Positions 21,902 to 31,900 of a DNA stretch of 64,000 nucleotides are shown piece after piece (position 1 is the first letter of the stretch; every line of letters begins with the position of its first letter). The position numbers and the translations under genes were made by a program. The notes beneath the pieces were generated by a model, which had not been told where the DNA came from, ran no database searches, and was given only the letters and a program-made list of their open reading frames with translations. Source of the DNA: an uncultured Flammeovirgaceae bacterium (GTDB lineage: Bacteria > Bacteroidota > Bacteroidia > Cytophagales > Cyclobacteriaceae); the NCBI GenBank assembly GCA_937883755.1, contig CAKZYA010000060.1:186001-250000 (forward strand), read 5' to 3'.

Positions 21902-21915
21902 TGCCAATGTTGGCA
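21902..21915. repeat. Short palindrome TGCCAA-TG-TTGGCA
   Basis: A perfect 6-bp inverted repeat with a 2-bp centre lies in the divergent gap between the leftward moron-like gene (21858) and the scaffold-like gene (21994). The position suits an operator, but no more can be said. Confidence 0.35.
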
Positions 21916-21993
21916 ACAATCTACCTAAAATTTCATAATTACCCAAAAAAAATCGTTATCGCGGAAAGAAGAACATAATTTGACCCAACACAT

Positions 21994-23388
21994 ATGTCTT
22001 TTAAGGTAGAGAAAATAGAGAAAGCAGAATACGATCAGTTAACCACTGGGCAACCTGCTCCAGAAGCCAATCCGGCACCACAATCCGGCAATCCTACCCC
22101 AACACCCACAGCAACTCCTGAACCTACTCCAGCAGCTACACCTAATCAGCCTGCTGATGAAGGGCAGCCAGTAACTAATCCTCAGCAACCCAATGGAACA
22201 CAACCAGGCAATAATCCCGTGGGGGGAGAACTTTCCACACAAGAGGGTGAAACCGGCAACGCAACCAGTGCCAGCGGAACCCCTGCCTCCTCACCTTCAG
22301 AACCACCAGTGGGAGAGCAGCCCGGCAATTCAAATGATGCGCAGGGAAATGGAACTTCAACGACTCAGACACCTACTCCACCTGCTCTAACCCAAGAGCA
22401 GGCGCAGCAGCAGCTGAATCAATACATGACTGACCAAATCAGTCAGGCGACTGGAGGAAGGATTAAAAGCTTAGAGGAACTACAAAACTTCAATCCAACC
22501 CCTGAATTTAAAAGCGATCGTCACCGTGACTTATACGCTTTGATTAACTCAGTGGACGAAGATCAGATCGACCAAACCTTACAGCGGTATGCTCATGTCA
22601 ACCGACTTGATGCTACTCAGCTTGATAATAAAGAACTGTTAGTCCAGGGAGCTTTATTAGATCCGGAATTTGCTGGATTAAGTGAAGCGGATATCCGAGG
22701 CTACATCGGAGAAGAATACGAGAACCTTACCGAAGACGAATCCTTCACTGCCAAAACCGAACTCACCCGGCGCATTAACCGGGCAAAGCAACTACTCTCA
22801 TCTGAGAAAGATAAATACTCCGGCATCATTGAGAAAGGCCGGGAAGGATTTACCAGTCAGGCAAACCCTGAGCCTTCTGAGCAAGAACGGCAATACGAAC
22901 AGGAGCGGCAGCAGCAAATGCAGATGGGAAAGCAGTTCATGCAGAACTACCAAGGCATTCAGATGGAAATTGAAGGAGGTACGCAAGAGGGCGGTGATGG
23001 ATGGAAGGAGAACTTTAATTACAACATAGACCCAAACAAGCCCGATATCCGGGAATTTGTTCAACATTTCACTGAAAGTCCGGGGATAGCGTTCCGGGAT
23101 TTCTTAATAAATTATGCAGCCAACGACGAAGGCACCGCACTTTCACCAGAGCGTCTAGCCGAATTTGCAACCGTCGCAGCCGTTGGTGTGCGAAATTTTG
23201 CCCAAACCGCGTTTAAGCGAGGCCGAGATGCCGGGATAGAGTCAGAACGTCTAGTCAGAACCAACACCCAGGGGGCAGCTCAAACCATCATGAATGGTGC
23301 TAACAATACCGCGAATCCATCCACGCCAACCACTTGGAAGGGAATTCAAAAAAGTATTGTAGAACAAGCCCAAGCTCAACGCGCCTAA
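21994..23388 (+). CDS. Putative scaffolding protein
   Basis: 464 aa. After a short start (MSFKVEKIEKAEYDQL) residues 20-130 are low-complexity Pro/Thr/Gln/Asn. The rest is charged and helical, with Gln-rich coiled coil near 290-320 (EQERQYEQERQQQMQMGKQF). Position between portal and major capsid protein and a high helical content are typical of scaffolds, which are removed after capsid assembly. No protease domain is seen. Role assigned by position and composition, not by homology. Confidence 0.6.
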   Translation: MSFKVEKIEKAEYDQLTTGQPAPEANPAPQSGNPTPTPTATPEPTPAATPNQPADEGQPVTNPQQPNGTQPGNNPVGGELSTQEGETGNATSASGTPASSPSEPPVGEQPGNSNDAQGNGTSTTQTPTPPALTQEQAQQQLNQYMTDQISQATGGRIKSLEELQNFNPTPEFKSDRHRDLYALINSVDEDQIDQTLQRYAHVNRLDATQLDNKELLVQGALLDPEFAGLSEADIRGYIGEEYENLTEDESFTAKTELTRRINRAKQLLSSEKDKYSGIIEKGREGFTSQANPEPSEQERQYEQERQQQMQMGKQFMQNYQGIQMEIEGGTQEGGDGWKENFNYNIDPNKPDIREFVQHFTESPGIAFRDFLINYAANDEGTALSPERLAEFATVAAVGVRNFAQTAFKRGRDAGIESERLVRTNTQGAAQTIMNGANNTANPSTPTTWKGIQKSIVEQAQAQRA

Positions 23389-23483
23389 CAGTCGGTAGCG
23401 AGTCTACCCGATTTTCTTGACCCAAAGCCCATGCTCACAAAGAGACTGGGAGTACTCTATCCAATTTAAAAAATCTTTAAATC

Positions 23484-24878
23484 ATGCCAATGCAAAATAC
23501 AGCACCCATGACCGTCAATCATCAGGTGCTCTCTACAATGAATATTTTGGAGCCTGACGACTATAAGGCTTTAGTAGGTCGCTACCCAATGTATCGCGGC
23601 CTATCATATTGGAAAATGTTATACCCTGCCCAGAACCGTACTAAGCACGTGCGGAAAGCTCGTCAGATGACCATTCGTAACTGGGAAATGGGTGACCACA
23701 TTGCCCGTAACCTAGAAGTGGAAAGCGTAGATAATGCTACCGCTAACGTCACCAAAGTAACTATTGCTGATGCCTACCATTACCAAGGAAACGCTAATAT
23801 CCGGAAAACGGACTTAGTGAAGTTCCCCAATGGTGCTCGAGGTTTTGTGGAAGAAGTGGATCGCACCGCCGATGCAAACGTGGCAACCATCCGGGGACTC
23901 AATACCCATAATGTGCAAGCCGCTGCTACTGCCATGTCAGCGGGGCAAGAAATCATTGTCTACTCTAACGCACAGACTGAAGAAAGCTCAGAGATCGAAG
24001 GCCGTATCACTCCGCGCTATCCATTCACCACCAAGCTTCAGACCATACGCGAAGACTTGAAAGTGACCGATTACGCGCATATTGCCAAGCTTGCTTACTA
24101 TAAAGTGGGTGACCAGGGCTACCTATTTGATCCTGACCTTACCACCAAGATGGACAACTTTGAGATGAACATTGAAATGGCTCAGCTCATTGGTGAAGAA
24201 GACGGCGGTAGTATCAATTACAATGGCAAAAGTGTGGGTACCATGCAAGGCTTTATTCCCGAAGCCATTGCTTCCGGCATCACAGGTACATGGGACCCGG
24301 CAGCCAATCCAGTAGAGCCAGGCTGGGAGTTCTTCGATGATATGCGAAAACTCATCAACCAAAAGCATGGGCCAACTGCCTACACCTTACTAGGCGGTCT
24401 GGACTGGACAAGTGCATTACTCAAAATGGTCTACGATTTTGCTTCCAACACTGGTACTGAGTTTAACTTCTCCCAGATCCCTGGTGGAAAGGAGCAAGCC
24501 ATTGCGATGCACCTAAAAGGGGTGAGCATCGGCGGACTTGATATTGCTTTCCGGGAAATCCCCGCGTTCAGTAAACCTAATATGCTTGGGGCAGTAGGAC
24601 ACGAATACGACGGAGCATTCATGGGTATCCCTGTAGGAACCATTAACACCATGCTTGATGGCGAAAGCTTGAATGTATCCTACTTGCAGCACGTGTATGC
24701 TGATCATGATATTGCTGTGCCTTTACAGCAAGGTATGGATCATGCGATCTGGGAATCTGGTGCAATGGCTAAAGGTGGGCCGACTAATGGTACCATGCAG
24801 CACCTATTCCACTGCATAGGTCACTTCGGGGTTGAGTTCTTTTCTCGCCATCTATTCATGTATTACACCAAAGCCTAG
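23484..24878 (+). CDS. Major capsid protein
   Basis: 464 aa. Placement immediately after portal and scaffold, the size, and composition fit an HK97-fold capsid protein of crAss-like type. Recognisable regions: TIRNWEMGDHIARNLEVESV, an E-loop-like ITPRYPFTTKLQTIREDLKV, GYLFDPDLTTKMDNFEMNIEMA, a YTLLGGLDWTSALLKMVYDF helix and a C-terminal GHFGVEFFSRHLFMYYTKA. A 95-bp leader containing a near-perfect hairpin precedes it, and another hairpin follows the stop. Confidence 0.8.
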   Translation: MPMQNTAPMTVNHQVLSTMNILEPDDYKALVGRYPMYRGLSYWKMLYPAQNRTKHVRKARQMTIRNWEMGDHIARNLEVESVDNATANVTKVTIADAYHYQGNANIRKTDLVKFPNGARGFVEEVDRTADANVATIRGLNTHNVQAAATAMSAGQEIIVYSNAQTEESSEIEGRITPRYPFTTKLQTIREDLKVTDYAHIAKLAYYKVGDQGYLFDPDLTTKMDNFEMNIEMAQLIGEEDGGSINYNGKSVGTMQGFIPEAIASGITGTWDPAANPVEPGWEFFDDMRKLINQKHGPTAYTLLGGLDWTSALLKMVYDFASNTGTEFNFSQIPGGKEQAIAMHLKGVSIGGLDIAFREIPAFSKPNMLGAVGHEYDGAFMGIPVGTINTMLDGESLNVSYLQHVYADHDIAVPLQQGMDHAIWESGAMAKGGPTNGTMQHLFHCIGHFGVEFFSRHLFMYYTKA

Positions 24879-24915
24879 ATTAGTCATCCACATCATTTCC
24901 TCTTTTGGGTCAAGT

Positions 24916-24946
24916 GGTGGCAGGAAGCTTTTAGTGTACTGCCACC
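24916..24946 (+). promoter_or_regulatory. Stable hairpin after the capsid gene
   Basis: GGTGGCAG (24916-24923) and CTGCCACC (24939-24946) are perfectly complementary, with a 15-nt loop. There is no T tract, so it is not a classical terminator. It could stabilise or process the capsid mRNA, so that capsid protein is made in excess over the next genes. Confidence 0.5.
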
Positions 24947-24983
24947 CATTGCCCAGAAAGGGATTCACTTAAAATATCTAATT

Positions 24984-26108
24984 ATGTTTAGACCCAACGA
25001 AGTGCTATCTAAAAAATATCATGTTGAGCCACCGGTGCAAGACACGATATTTGAGTTAATTGTCCCCACCCGTCTCGACGATGATGGGCGACCGATTCCC
25101 CGCTCAGCATCCAAGATGCTTAGTAAAGAAGTGCGGGTGTATGATGAGCAAGAAGGGCAGTATGTCTCTATCGGTAATGTAGACAGTATTCGAAAAGTCG
25201 TCGATCGTGACACTGGGAAGGAAAAGTCTGTCTATCAGCTTAAGCGACCGATCTTTATCAATGCTCAACTGAAAGTACCTAAAGAGAAGGTTGCGCTCTA
25301 CGAGTACTTATGCAGCTATCCTACGAACGAGTCAAACCCGTTCCGGGATAAAACTAAAGCTCCTGAGTTCCGCCTGGTCAACAGTACCATTGCCTTAAAG
25401 CAGGAGAACGACTTTGGCTTACTAGAGAACCTCTTAAAGTCTGCTATCTACAATCAGGACTACAAAGTACTTGTGCAGGTGTCGAAAGAGTTAGGCTTAA
25501 AAACCAAAGGCGATGAGCTGACGATCAACTCACAGATCATCAAGTTTGTAGAGGAAGGTAAAAAACTTGGCACCCAGCGTATTGGCCGTTGTCAGCAGGT
25601 GATTGAAGCTTTTAAGGTGCAAGACCCAGCCATTCAGAAAGCGGCTCGCTTACTCTACCTAATCAAAGCCGAAACGCAGGGAATTGTTGTCTACCGACCA
25701 GGGACGCGGAAGTTTATCTTTAACACTGCTAAAGGCGATCCTATCACTGAGGTGCCTGCCAAGACCAATCCGATGCGTCACCTCATGGAGTTCTTAGGTA
25801 CAGCAAATGGGAAAGAAGCCCTTTTTATCATTCGTCAAACCGTCAGTGAAGGCAAGAAGCTTGAAGAAGTAGTTGAAGATTTAGAAGAGCAAAAAGCGCA
25901 GGAAGCCGAGATAGAAGCTGCCCGGAAACGCCAAGAAGAGGAGGCTAAGCTTAAAGCTGAAGCAGCCAAGAAAGCTACTGAGGAAGCTCGGAAACAAGCC
26001 GAAGCGAAAGCAAAGGCAGAGGCTGAAGCAAACGCTAAGAAAGCTGCTGAGGAAAAAGCAAAGCAGCAGGCGGTGAAGCAAGATCAGGAAGCTAAACCTT
26101 CTAAATAG
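24984..26108 (+). CDS. Head-associated protein with Ala/Lys/Glu coiled-coil tail
   Basis: 374 aa. The N-terminal ~285 residues form a globular region (VQDTIFELIVPTRLDDDGRPIPR, VYDEQEGQYVSIGNVDSIRKV). From about 290 to the end it is a long Ala/Lys/Glu/Gln coiled coil (EEEAKLKAEAAKKATEEARK and similar). Placement right after the capsid gene suggests a capsid-decoration or head-completion protein. No family recognised. Confidence 0.6.
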   Translation: MFRPNEVLSKKYHVEPPVQDTIFELIVPTRLDDDGRPIPRSASKMLSKEVRVYDEQEGQYVSIGNVDSIRKVVDRDTGKEKSVYQLKRPIFINAQLKVPKEKVALYEYLCSYPTNESNPFRDKTKAPEFRLVNSTIALKQENDFGLLENLLKSAIYNQDYKVLVQVSKELGLKTKGDELTINSQIIKFVEEGKKLGTQRIGRCQQVIEAFKVQDPAIQKAARLLYLIKAETQGIVVYRPGTRKFIFNTAKGDPITEVPAKTNPMRHLMEFLGTANGKEALFIIRQTVSEGKKLEEVVEDLEEQKAQEAEIEAARKRQEEEAKLKAEAAKKATEEARKQAEAKAKAEAEANAKKAAEEKAKQQAVKQDQEAKPSK

Positions 26109-26115
26109 CTAGTCT

Positions 26116-26862
26116 GTGGCAACGTTTAGAGCAAAAGTAGGGCTATACAAACGATACGAAGATCAGCCAAAGGCTACCTTTGCTGATCAGACCGGTATCT
26201 TTGGGGAGCCCTACTTATCCTATAATCCCAAAACAGGCACCACCGTCCAGTTACTCAATGATACTGGCTATGGTTCTGATACGGGAGTGATCTTATCGGA
26301 TCATGCCCGTTTGCTACTGGTGCGCTATCTGGGAGGAGATCAACCGATCATTCTACCTGAAGCCTACAATGCCTCTTCTCCTACGGTAGAAGAGTTTACT
26401 ATCCCACTAGAATACGATGGTGTTTATGAGCTTTCGCTGTTACTTGTTCCATTAGACCGAGGGCAGGCCTTCGCAACTGGTCAAGCTCGTTTTCTTTACG
26501 ATCAGACTATTCAACCCTATTTGGGAGAAGTGGAAGTACGACAGGCTAATGGCGCTTGGGTAAAAAAGCCGATTGAAGAACTTTTTGGCTTTGTTAGTTC
26601 TAACACGCACCTGAGTGAAGTACTGTATGAACCATTATTTCCTGAAGCGGAAAGGTTGTTTCAGCAAGTAGAAACCAGGCGTATTGAATCCCGATTGGGT
26701 CAGCGAGACCAGCGTACCACGACGCTCGATGATATTTCTGATGACTACAACCTCTACTTCACTGCGGTGCTTAATGCCGCTGAGGCCAAACTTCCTCGGG
26801 AAATACAGCGCATCAGTGAAGGAATGATTCAATTGAATGAACAAGTAAAAGGTACGCTGTAA
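26116..26862 (+). CDS. Hypothetical head or fibre-associated protein, GTG start
   Basis: 248 aa beginning at GTG 26116. N-terminal two thirds beta-rich (VGLYKRYEDQPKATFADQTG, VEEFTIPLEYDGVYELSLLL), last 70 residues helical. It overlaps the following FN3 protein by one base (TAATG), so it is probably part of the same virion structure. No family recognised. Confidence 0.58.
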   Translation: MATFRAKVGLYKRYEDQPKATFADQTGIFGEPYLSYNPKTGTTVQLLNDTGYGSDTGVILSDHARLLLVRYLGGDQPIILPEAYNASSPTVEEFTIPLEYDGVYELSLLLVPLDRGQAFATGQARFLYDQTIQPYLGEVEVRQANGAWVKKPIEELFGFVSSNTHLSEVLYEPLFPEAERLFQQVETRRIESRLGQRDQRTTTLDDISDDYNLYFTAVLNAAEAKLPREIQRISEGMIQLNEQVKGTL

Positions 26863-28919
26863 TGTTTACGTCTCCCAATAATCCGGTTAAGACTTACTTT
26901 CAACGAAACTTTCAGAAGATAGAAGGAATCAAGCTTATCTCCTCGGATGATAGCTTTGTGATTACTCCATATCAAGATGATAATATCCAGGTGTTTGATA
27001 TCACTTCTACTAAAAAGGTAGGTGATAATGAAGACGAGGAGGTATTAGCTACTTACCTATTTGGGGTATCACTAAATCGGCTTCCTTCTTGGGCTGAGGT
27101 GGCGACGGGTGTTGGCAGACAAGTCAGTGTAAGAAGTAACTTTTACGAGTTTCAAACAGGATCTGGAACCTACTGGTGGGTGGCTGTGCCTTCAGCAATT
27201 AATGCGATATTTAACTTTGGTGGGTACAATATCAATCCAGTAAGATTACGCCTGCATGGTGTGCTTGGCAACGAGGCGTACGATGTCTACGTTTCTCCCA
27301 ACCGAAACACTGGCCCACTACTGATGTGGTTGTCCGCTGAGAATGAAAATTATCAAGCCCCAGGAAGTCCTCAATCTCCAGGGGTAGGTATTCCTACAGG
27401 GTTAACCATTGTAACCGAAGGAGACACCTACGTAGAATTGCAGTGGACAGCGGCAGATTTGGCTGAAGGGTATGAGTTGCAGCGTGCTTTGGATGCTAAT
27501 TTCACCGATGAAGCAGTAACGCTGGATATCGGGGGGCTTACTAGCTATCGAGATGAGCAGCTTCGCTCTCAGGAGTCTTATTACTACCGAGTGCGGGCTT
27601 ATGGAGAGGGCACTTCTTCTAGTTGGACATTAGCAGTCAACCCGACAACAACGGCTCCTATTCCAGCGATACCCAACGATTTATTATTATTCTCTTCAGA
27701 CATCACTACGCTGGCAGGAGAGTGGACGAGTGTGGCTTTTGCGACGGATTATGAGATTCACCGATCGCTAACAGAAGATTTTCTAGAGTATGAGATTGTT
27801 CAGGCTTTAGTAGAAGAACCCAAATCTACCTTTGTTGATACTAATCTAATTAGTGGGACAATCTACTACTACCGAATTCGGGCTGTCAACGATGGTGGAA
27901 CTAGTGATTGGTCACCTATTCAGTCATTTCAACTTCCTTACGAGGTATCTCAATCACCCAATAATCTTCATGCAATATTTGTGGATGCTGGAACCACACT
28001 AGCAAACATCTTATACTGGTCACCACCATTAGGTGCGGTTACGGGGTATCTAGTGCGACGCAGAGTGGTGGATGATGGTGGTGATTTTACCACTGTATAT
28101 TTTAGCCCCGATAATGGGAACACCATCTTCACAGATGAAAATGTTGAACTAGGAAAGACGTATCAGTATCAAGTTCAGTCGTATAATAATCAGCAGCCAG
28201 GTGGTGATTCTGAAATACTCACTTTCTTAGCCAATCAGAAAAGTATTGATTTTTCTATTAAAGACGGGTCTACGCAGCAACCTATCAGTGGCTATGTTGT
28301 AGCGATCTTTAGTGATATTGCTAGTAAGGCTACTGGTGAGCAACTAACTAATAGTAATGCTACTGATGTAGTCACTTTTATAAGAGTAAGAGGCGGCGTA
28401 AATATTCCTTTCACCCCTATTGTTGATAATCAGCTTGGTTATACAATCATAATAATTCCAGCTGACAACCCCCTTGACGAAGCTGAGGAATACCAAGTTT
28501 CAATAGAAGACACGATTGATTCAAATAACCAACCGTTTCCTGATACTAGCATTACTTACACCACACTCACGGGACTTATTCCTTACAATGTTCGGTTATC
28601 AGCGAGCAGTGTAGCAGAAAATTACACAGGTAAGGTCGGAGATCTTCAGGCAGATGGTGGTGGAAACATGACTTTCACGGTAGATAGTGGGATTGATGAG
28701 GCTTTATTCAGCATTCAAAACGGTGATGAGCTACATCTAGATACTGCTGTAATCTATGACAACTGGCGAGATATTACTGGAGTACCCATTGATGTGCTTG
28801 AGCAGTACACCAATGTCCAACTAGAAGCCAAACGGCTTTATGTCAATATTATAGCCACCAATAGTGGTGGGTCAAGCGTTCCTTTCCCTATTTCTATTAA
28901 CATCTTACCCTCAAGCTAA
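26862..28919 (+). CDS. Fibronectin type III and cadherin-like virion protein
   Basis: 685 aa. Residues 1-165 are a unique N-terminal region. About 170-265, 268-363 and 368-458 look like three FN3 repeats, with the usual W and Y-x-x-R-A (WTAADLAEGYELQRA, YYYRVRAYGEG; YYYRIRAVNDGG). A beta domain follows (IDFSIKDGSTQQPISGYVVA), then a cadherin-like module (LSASSVAENYTGKVGDLQAD) of the type also found in the 32614 gene. FN3 and cadherin modules on virions usually bind surface carbohydrate. It overlaps the next gene by one base. Confidence 0.7.
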   Translation: MFTSPNNPVKTYFQRNFQKIEGIKLISSDDSFVITPYQDDNIQVFDITSTKKVGDNEDEEVLATYLFGVSLNRLPSWAEVATGVGRQVSVRSNFYEFQTGSGTYWWVAVPSAINAIFNFGGYNINPVRLRLHGVLGNEAYDVYVSPNRNTGPLLMWLSAENENYQAPGSPQSPGVGIPTGLTIVTEGDTYVELQWTAADLAEGYELQRALDANFTDEAVTLDIGGLTSYRDEQLRSQESYYYRVRAYGEGTSSSWTLAVNPTTTAPIPAIPNDLLLFSSDITTLAGEWTSVAFATDYEIHRSLTEDFLEYEIVQALVEEPKSTFVDTNLISGTIYYYRIRAVNDGGTSDWSPIQSFQLPYEVSQSPNNLHAIFVDAGTTLANILYWSPPLGAVTGYLVRRRVVDDGGDFTTVYFSPDNGNTIFTDENVELGKTYQYQVQSYNNQQPGGDSEILTFLANQKSIDFSIKDGSTQQPISGYVVAIFSDIASKATGEQLTNSNATDVVTFIRVRGGVNIPFTPIVDNQLGYTIIIIPADNPLDEAEEYQVSIEDTIDSNNQPFPDTSITYTTLTGLIPYNVRLSASSVAENYTGKVGDLQADGGGNMTFTVDSGIDEALFSIQNGDELHLDTAVIYDNWRDITGVPIDVLEQYTNVQLEAKRLYVNIIATNSGGSSVPFPISINILPSS

Positions 28920-31900
28920 TGCGGTTTTTAAAAATACTGTGTGGAATTCTATTACTGATCTCTTTGGTCTGGGATGAAGTACGGGCACAAGCCGTGATTG
29001 ATAGTACGGCAACCAAAGAAGAATTGTTAAACAGAACCATATCCGACGGTTTATGGAATCGCTACGATTACGGGGTGAATATTATTTACCATATCCATAC
29101 CGTTAGCGATAGCTTGATACGGATTTTGGCTACCAAAGACTCACTGCAATTCTACTATACGATTGCCAAGGCGGATTCTATCATCAATAATTACCGTAGG
29201 CTAGATTCTCTGATTACACTGGATGCTATTGATCCGGAAGGGGCAACTCTAGGCTATGTGCCAGCGGTTGGTCCAGGTAATACAGTAGTATGGACTGAGC
29301 CAGCCACGGGTGGTGGAACAGGGGATATGCAGCAAAGTATTTATGATACTGATGGAAACGGGGTTGTAGAACAAGTTGAGTCATTTGCTTATGGTAACTT
29401 AAGTGGTGTTCCTACAGAGTTTCCCCCCTCAGCCCACGCACATACAGTGAGTAATATCTCTGATGCAGGTAATCTTGCAACGTTAGATTCCGCCGCGTGG
29501 ACTACTCTAAGTAAGGCTGTTAGAGATAGTATATTAGTGCGCTTCTCAGGTTCCTACAATGATTTGGATGATTTACCATCACTTGGAGTGTTGTCGGGAA
29601 ATGATTCAGTGCTGTGGGATCATCTTTCTCAGCGAGTGAAAGATAGTATAGAAGTGGTAGCAGTAGGTGGTAGCATACCTGGCTTACAAGACTCACTCAG
29701 CAATAAAGTAAATCTAGCGGCCTTAGATACGATGGTTACTGATGCTGAGTTGGCAGCCGTTTCAGGTGGAGCACTTGCTGATGGAAGTGTAACCAATATT
29801 AAAATTGCGGACGATGCAGTGGATAGTTTTAAAATCGCGAACAATGCAGTTATTGGTGAAAAGATTGCTGATAACGCTATAGCAGAAGTTAAACTATCTG
29901 GTTTAGTGCAAACAAAACTTAATGCCTACACAAGTAAACTAGATATTGCAGACACCACCGCCCTTGCCCGAAAAACGCAGCTATTAGCCAAACTAGATAC
30001 TTCTAATCACCGCTATACGGTATCAGCATCCGTATCAGGCAACACTATTATCCTCAATCAATCCACTGGGGATGTAATCACCATCGAGGATATTCCCATT
30101 ATCACCCAAGAGGAGCAAATTAAGTTAGCGAATCAGTATATCATTCCTCAATTATATGCCTTTGGTGAGGCCATTGGGGATGGTAGTTCGCATCCGCTGT
30201 CTAATTTAATACCAGGCACATTCGCTGATTTAGCCGATGCCCAGACGTATTACAGTAATGCTACGGCGGTAACCGATGAACTGGGTGGACTCTGTATTCA
30301 GAAGGCTATTGATGAAGCCGACGCGCTTTATCAGACAAATAATTTTGCCCCAATTGTTCACATCCCTTATGGGAGTTACTGGACAACCAACCCTTTTACA
30401 CTAGGACATCACAAACGCATTTTTGGTATCGGCCCACAAGGAACAAGAATCATCGCTCATGCTGCCATGACAACCATGCTTCGCCTAGATGAACAGCGAG
30501 GGTTCTACGAGCACCATATGAGCGTGAGAGGTATTTATTTCGACGGCAACCATTTGGCTGACAATTTACTTGAGGCTCAGAATGTTAATGAAAACGCAAT
30601 TTTTGATGACTTATGGTTAATGCGTTTCCGAGGACGCGGGTTCTGGTCACGATCACCTCAGTACGCGACTCCTGCTAATCCAATCAATTATAGCCTATCC
30701 AATATTCACGCTATCGCTAGTGACCAAGTTGATGCAATTGCCGGAATCCACCTTGATGATGGTACGGGAGAGCGGGTACGATTATCGAATATCACGATCA
30801 ATGCCCTTAATGAAAACGTTGATGGTAGTAGCTGTATCTTGATTGATGCCGGAGGTTCATTACTTGCTCAAATAGAAAACATTCATCTAGAGGGGGCGAC
30901 CGTGGGTATTCGGATGAACCGGGGGATTAGCACGATTAAAGCCGTCACTGGCCATAGCACCGTAGACACCGTAGCCTTCTTTGACCGTACAGGAAGCAAT
31001 CAGGGGGCAGGAAGCATTGAGATGGTCACCTTGGCAGGTTCTACCGTCGCCTCAGCCTATGAAGAAGATACCCGAAGTAGGAGCCATAGCTCGAATCTGA
31101 TTGGCTCAGATTTTATTGGAGCTAATAAGTTCTCACTGACTAGCACTAGCGTGTCAGCCACTCCTTTTGATGTGACGGGTGGGATTGGGCAGACTGCCGA
31201 TATTGCAAGATTTTACAGTCCGAATCTTACTAACTGGACTGGATTTGATGCAGAAGGACGGTTATATGATTACCGTTACAATCCTGGAGTACGCTTAATG
31301 AGCCGTAATACCAGTGTTGGATTAGATTTATGGTATCACTCAGATAGTGATCAACTCTATCTTACCCGAGTCAATCAAGGTGATCCAGCTTCTAGTGCAG
31401 CCAATGGAACCCCTCTTTTCCGAAAAGGACGTGAGGCAATGGGAACTACGTATACTCCTAACGTCTCTCGTCACAACCAGACTAATCAACGCACTGGCGG
31501 GGCAAATACAACGACGCTACCCAATAGTTTGCCCGGTGGCTACGTGACCTTCTTCCTGCAAAATGATGCTGCGGGAGTCATCACGTTTCAGGCAGAATTA
31601 GGGGCAACAGTCAATGCCGGGGGATCAGCTCTAACGACGAATGGTAACGGTGCCTTTGTCCGGGCGGAAGTGCTGCGGAACCCTGATGATGTCAGTGCTG
31701 AGTGGATTCTCTCAGGTGACTTAACAGGCACAGGAGGGGGTGGGGGAGGAAGTCTCACAATTACAGAAACCCCCATTGCCAGTAACACTATTACGATTGA
31801 CTTATCCACCAACCGGCAAACGTCAGCCACCTATGATGCCACGGGAGACGTGACGTTTACCGTGCCTGCTTCCGGCCAGGTAGATGGTAACGAGTATCAG

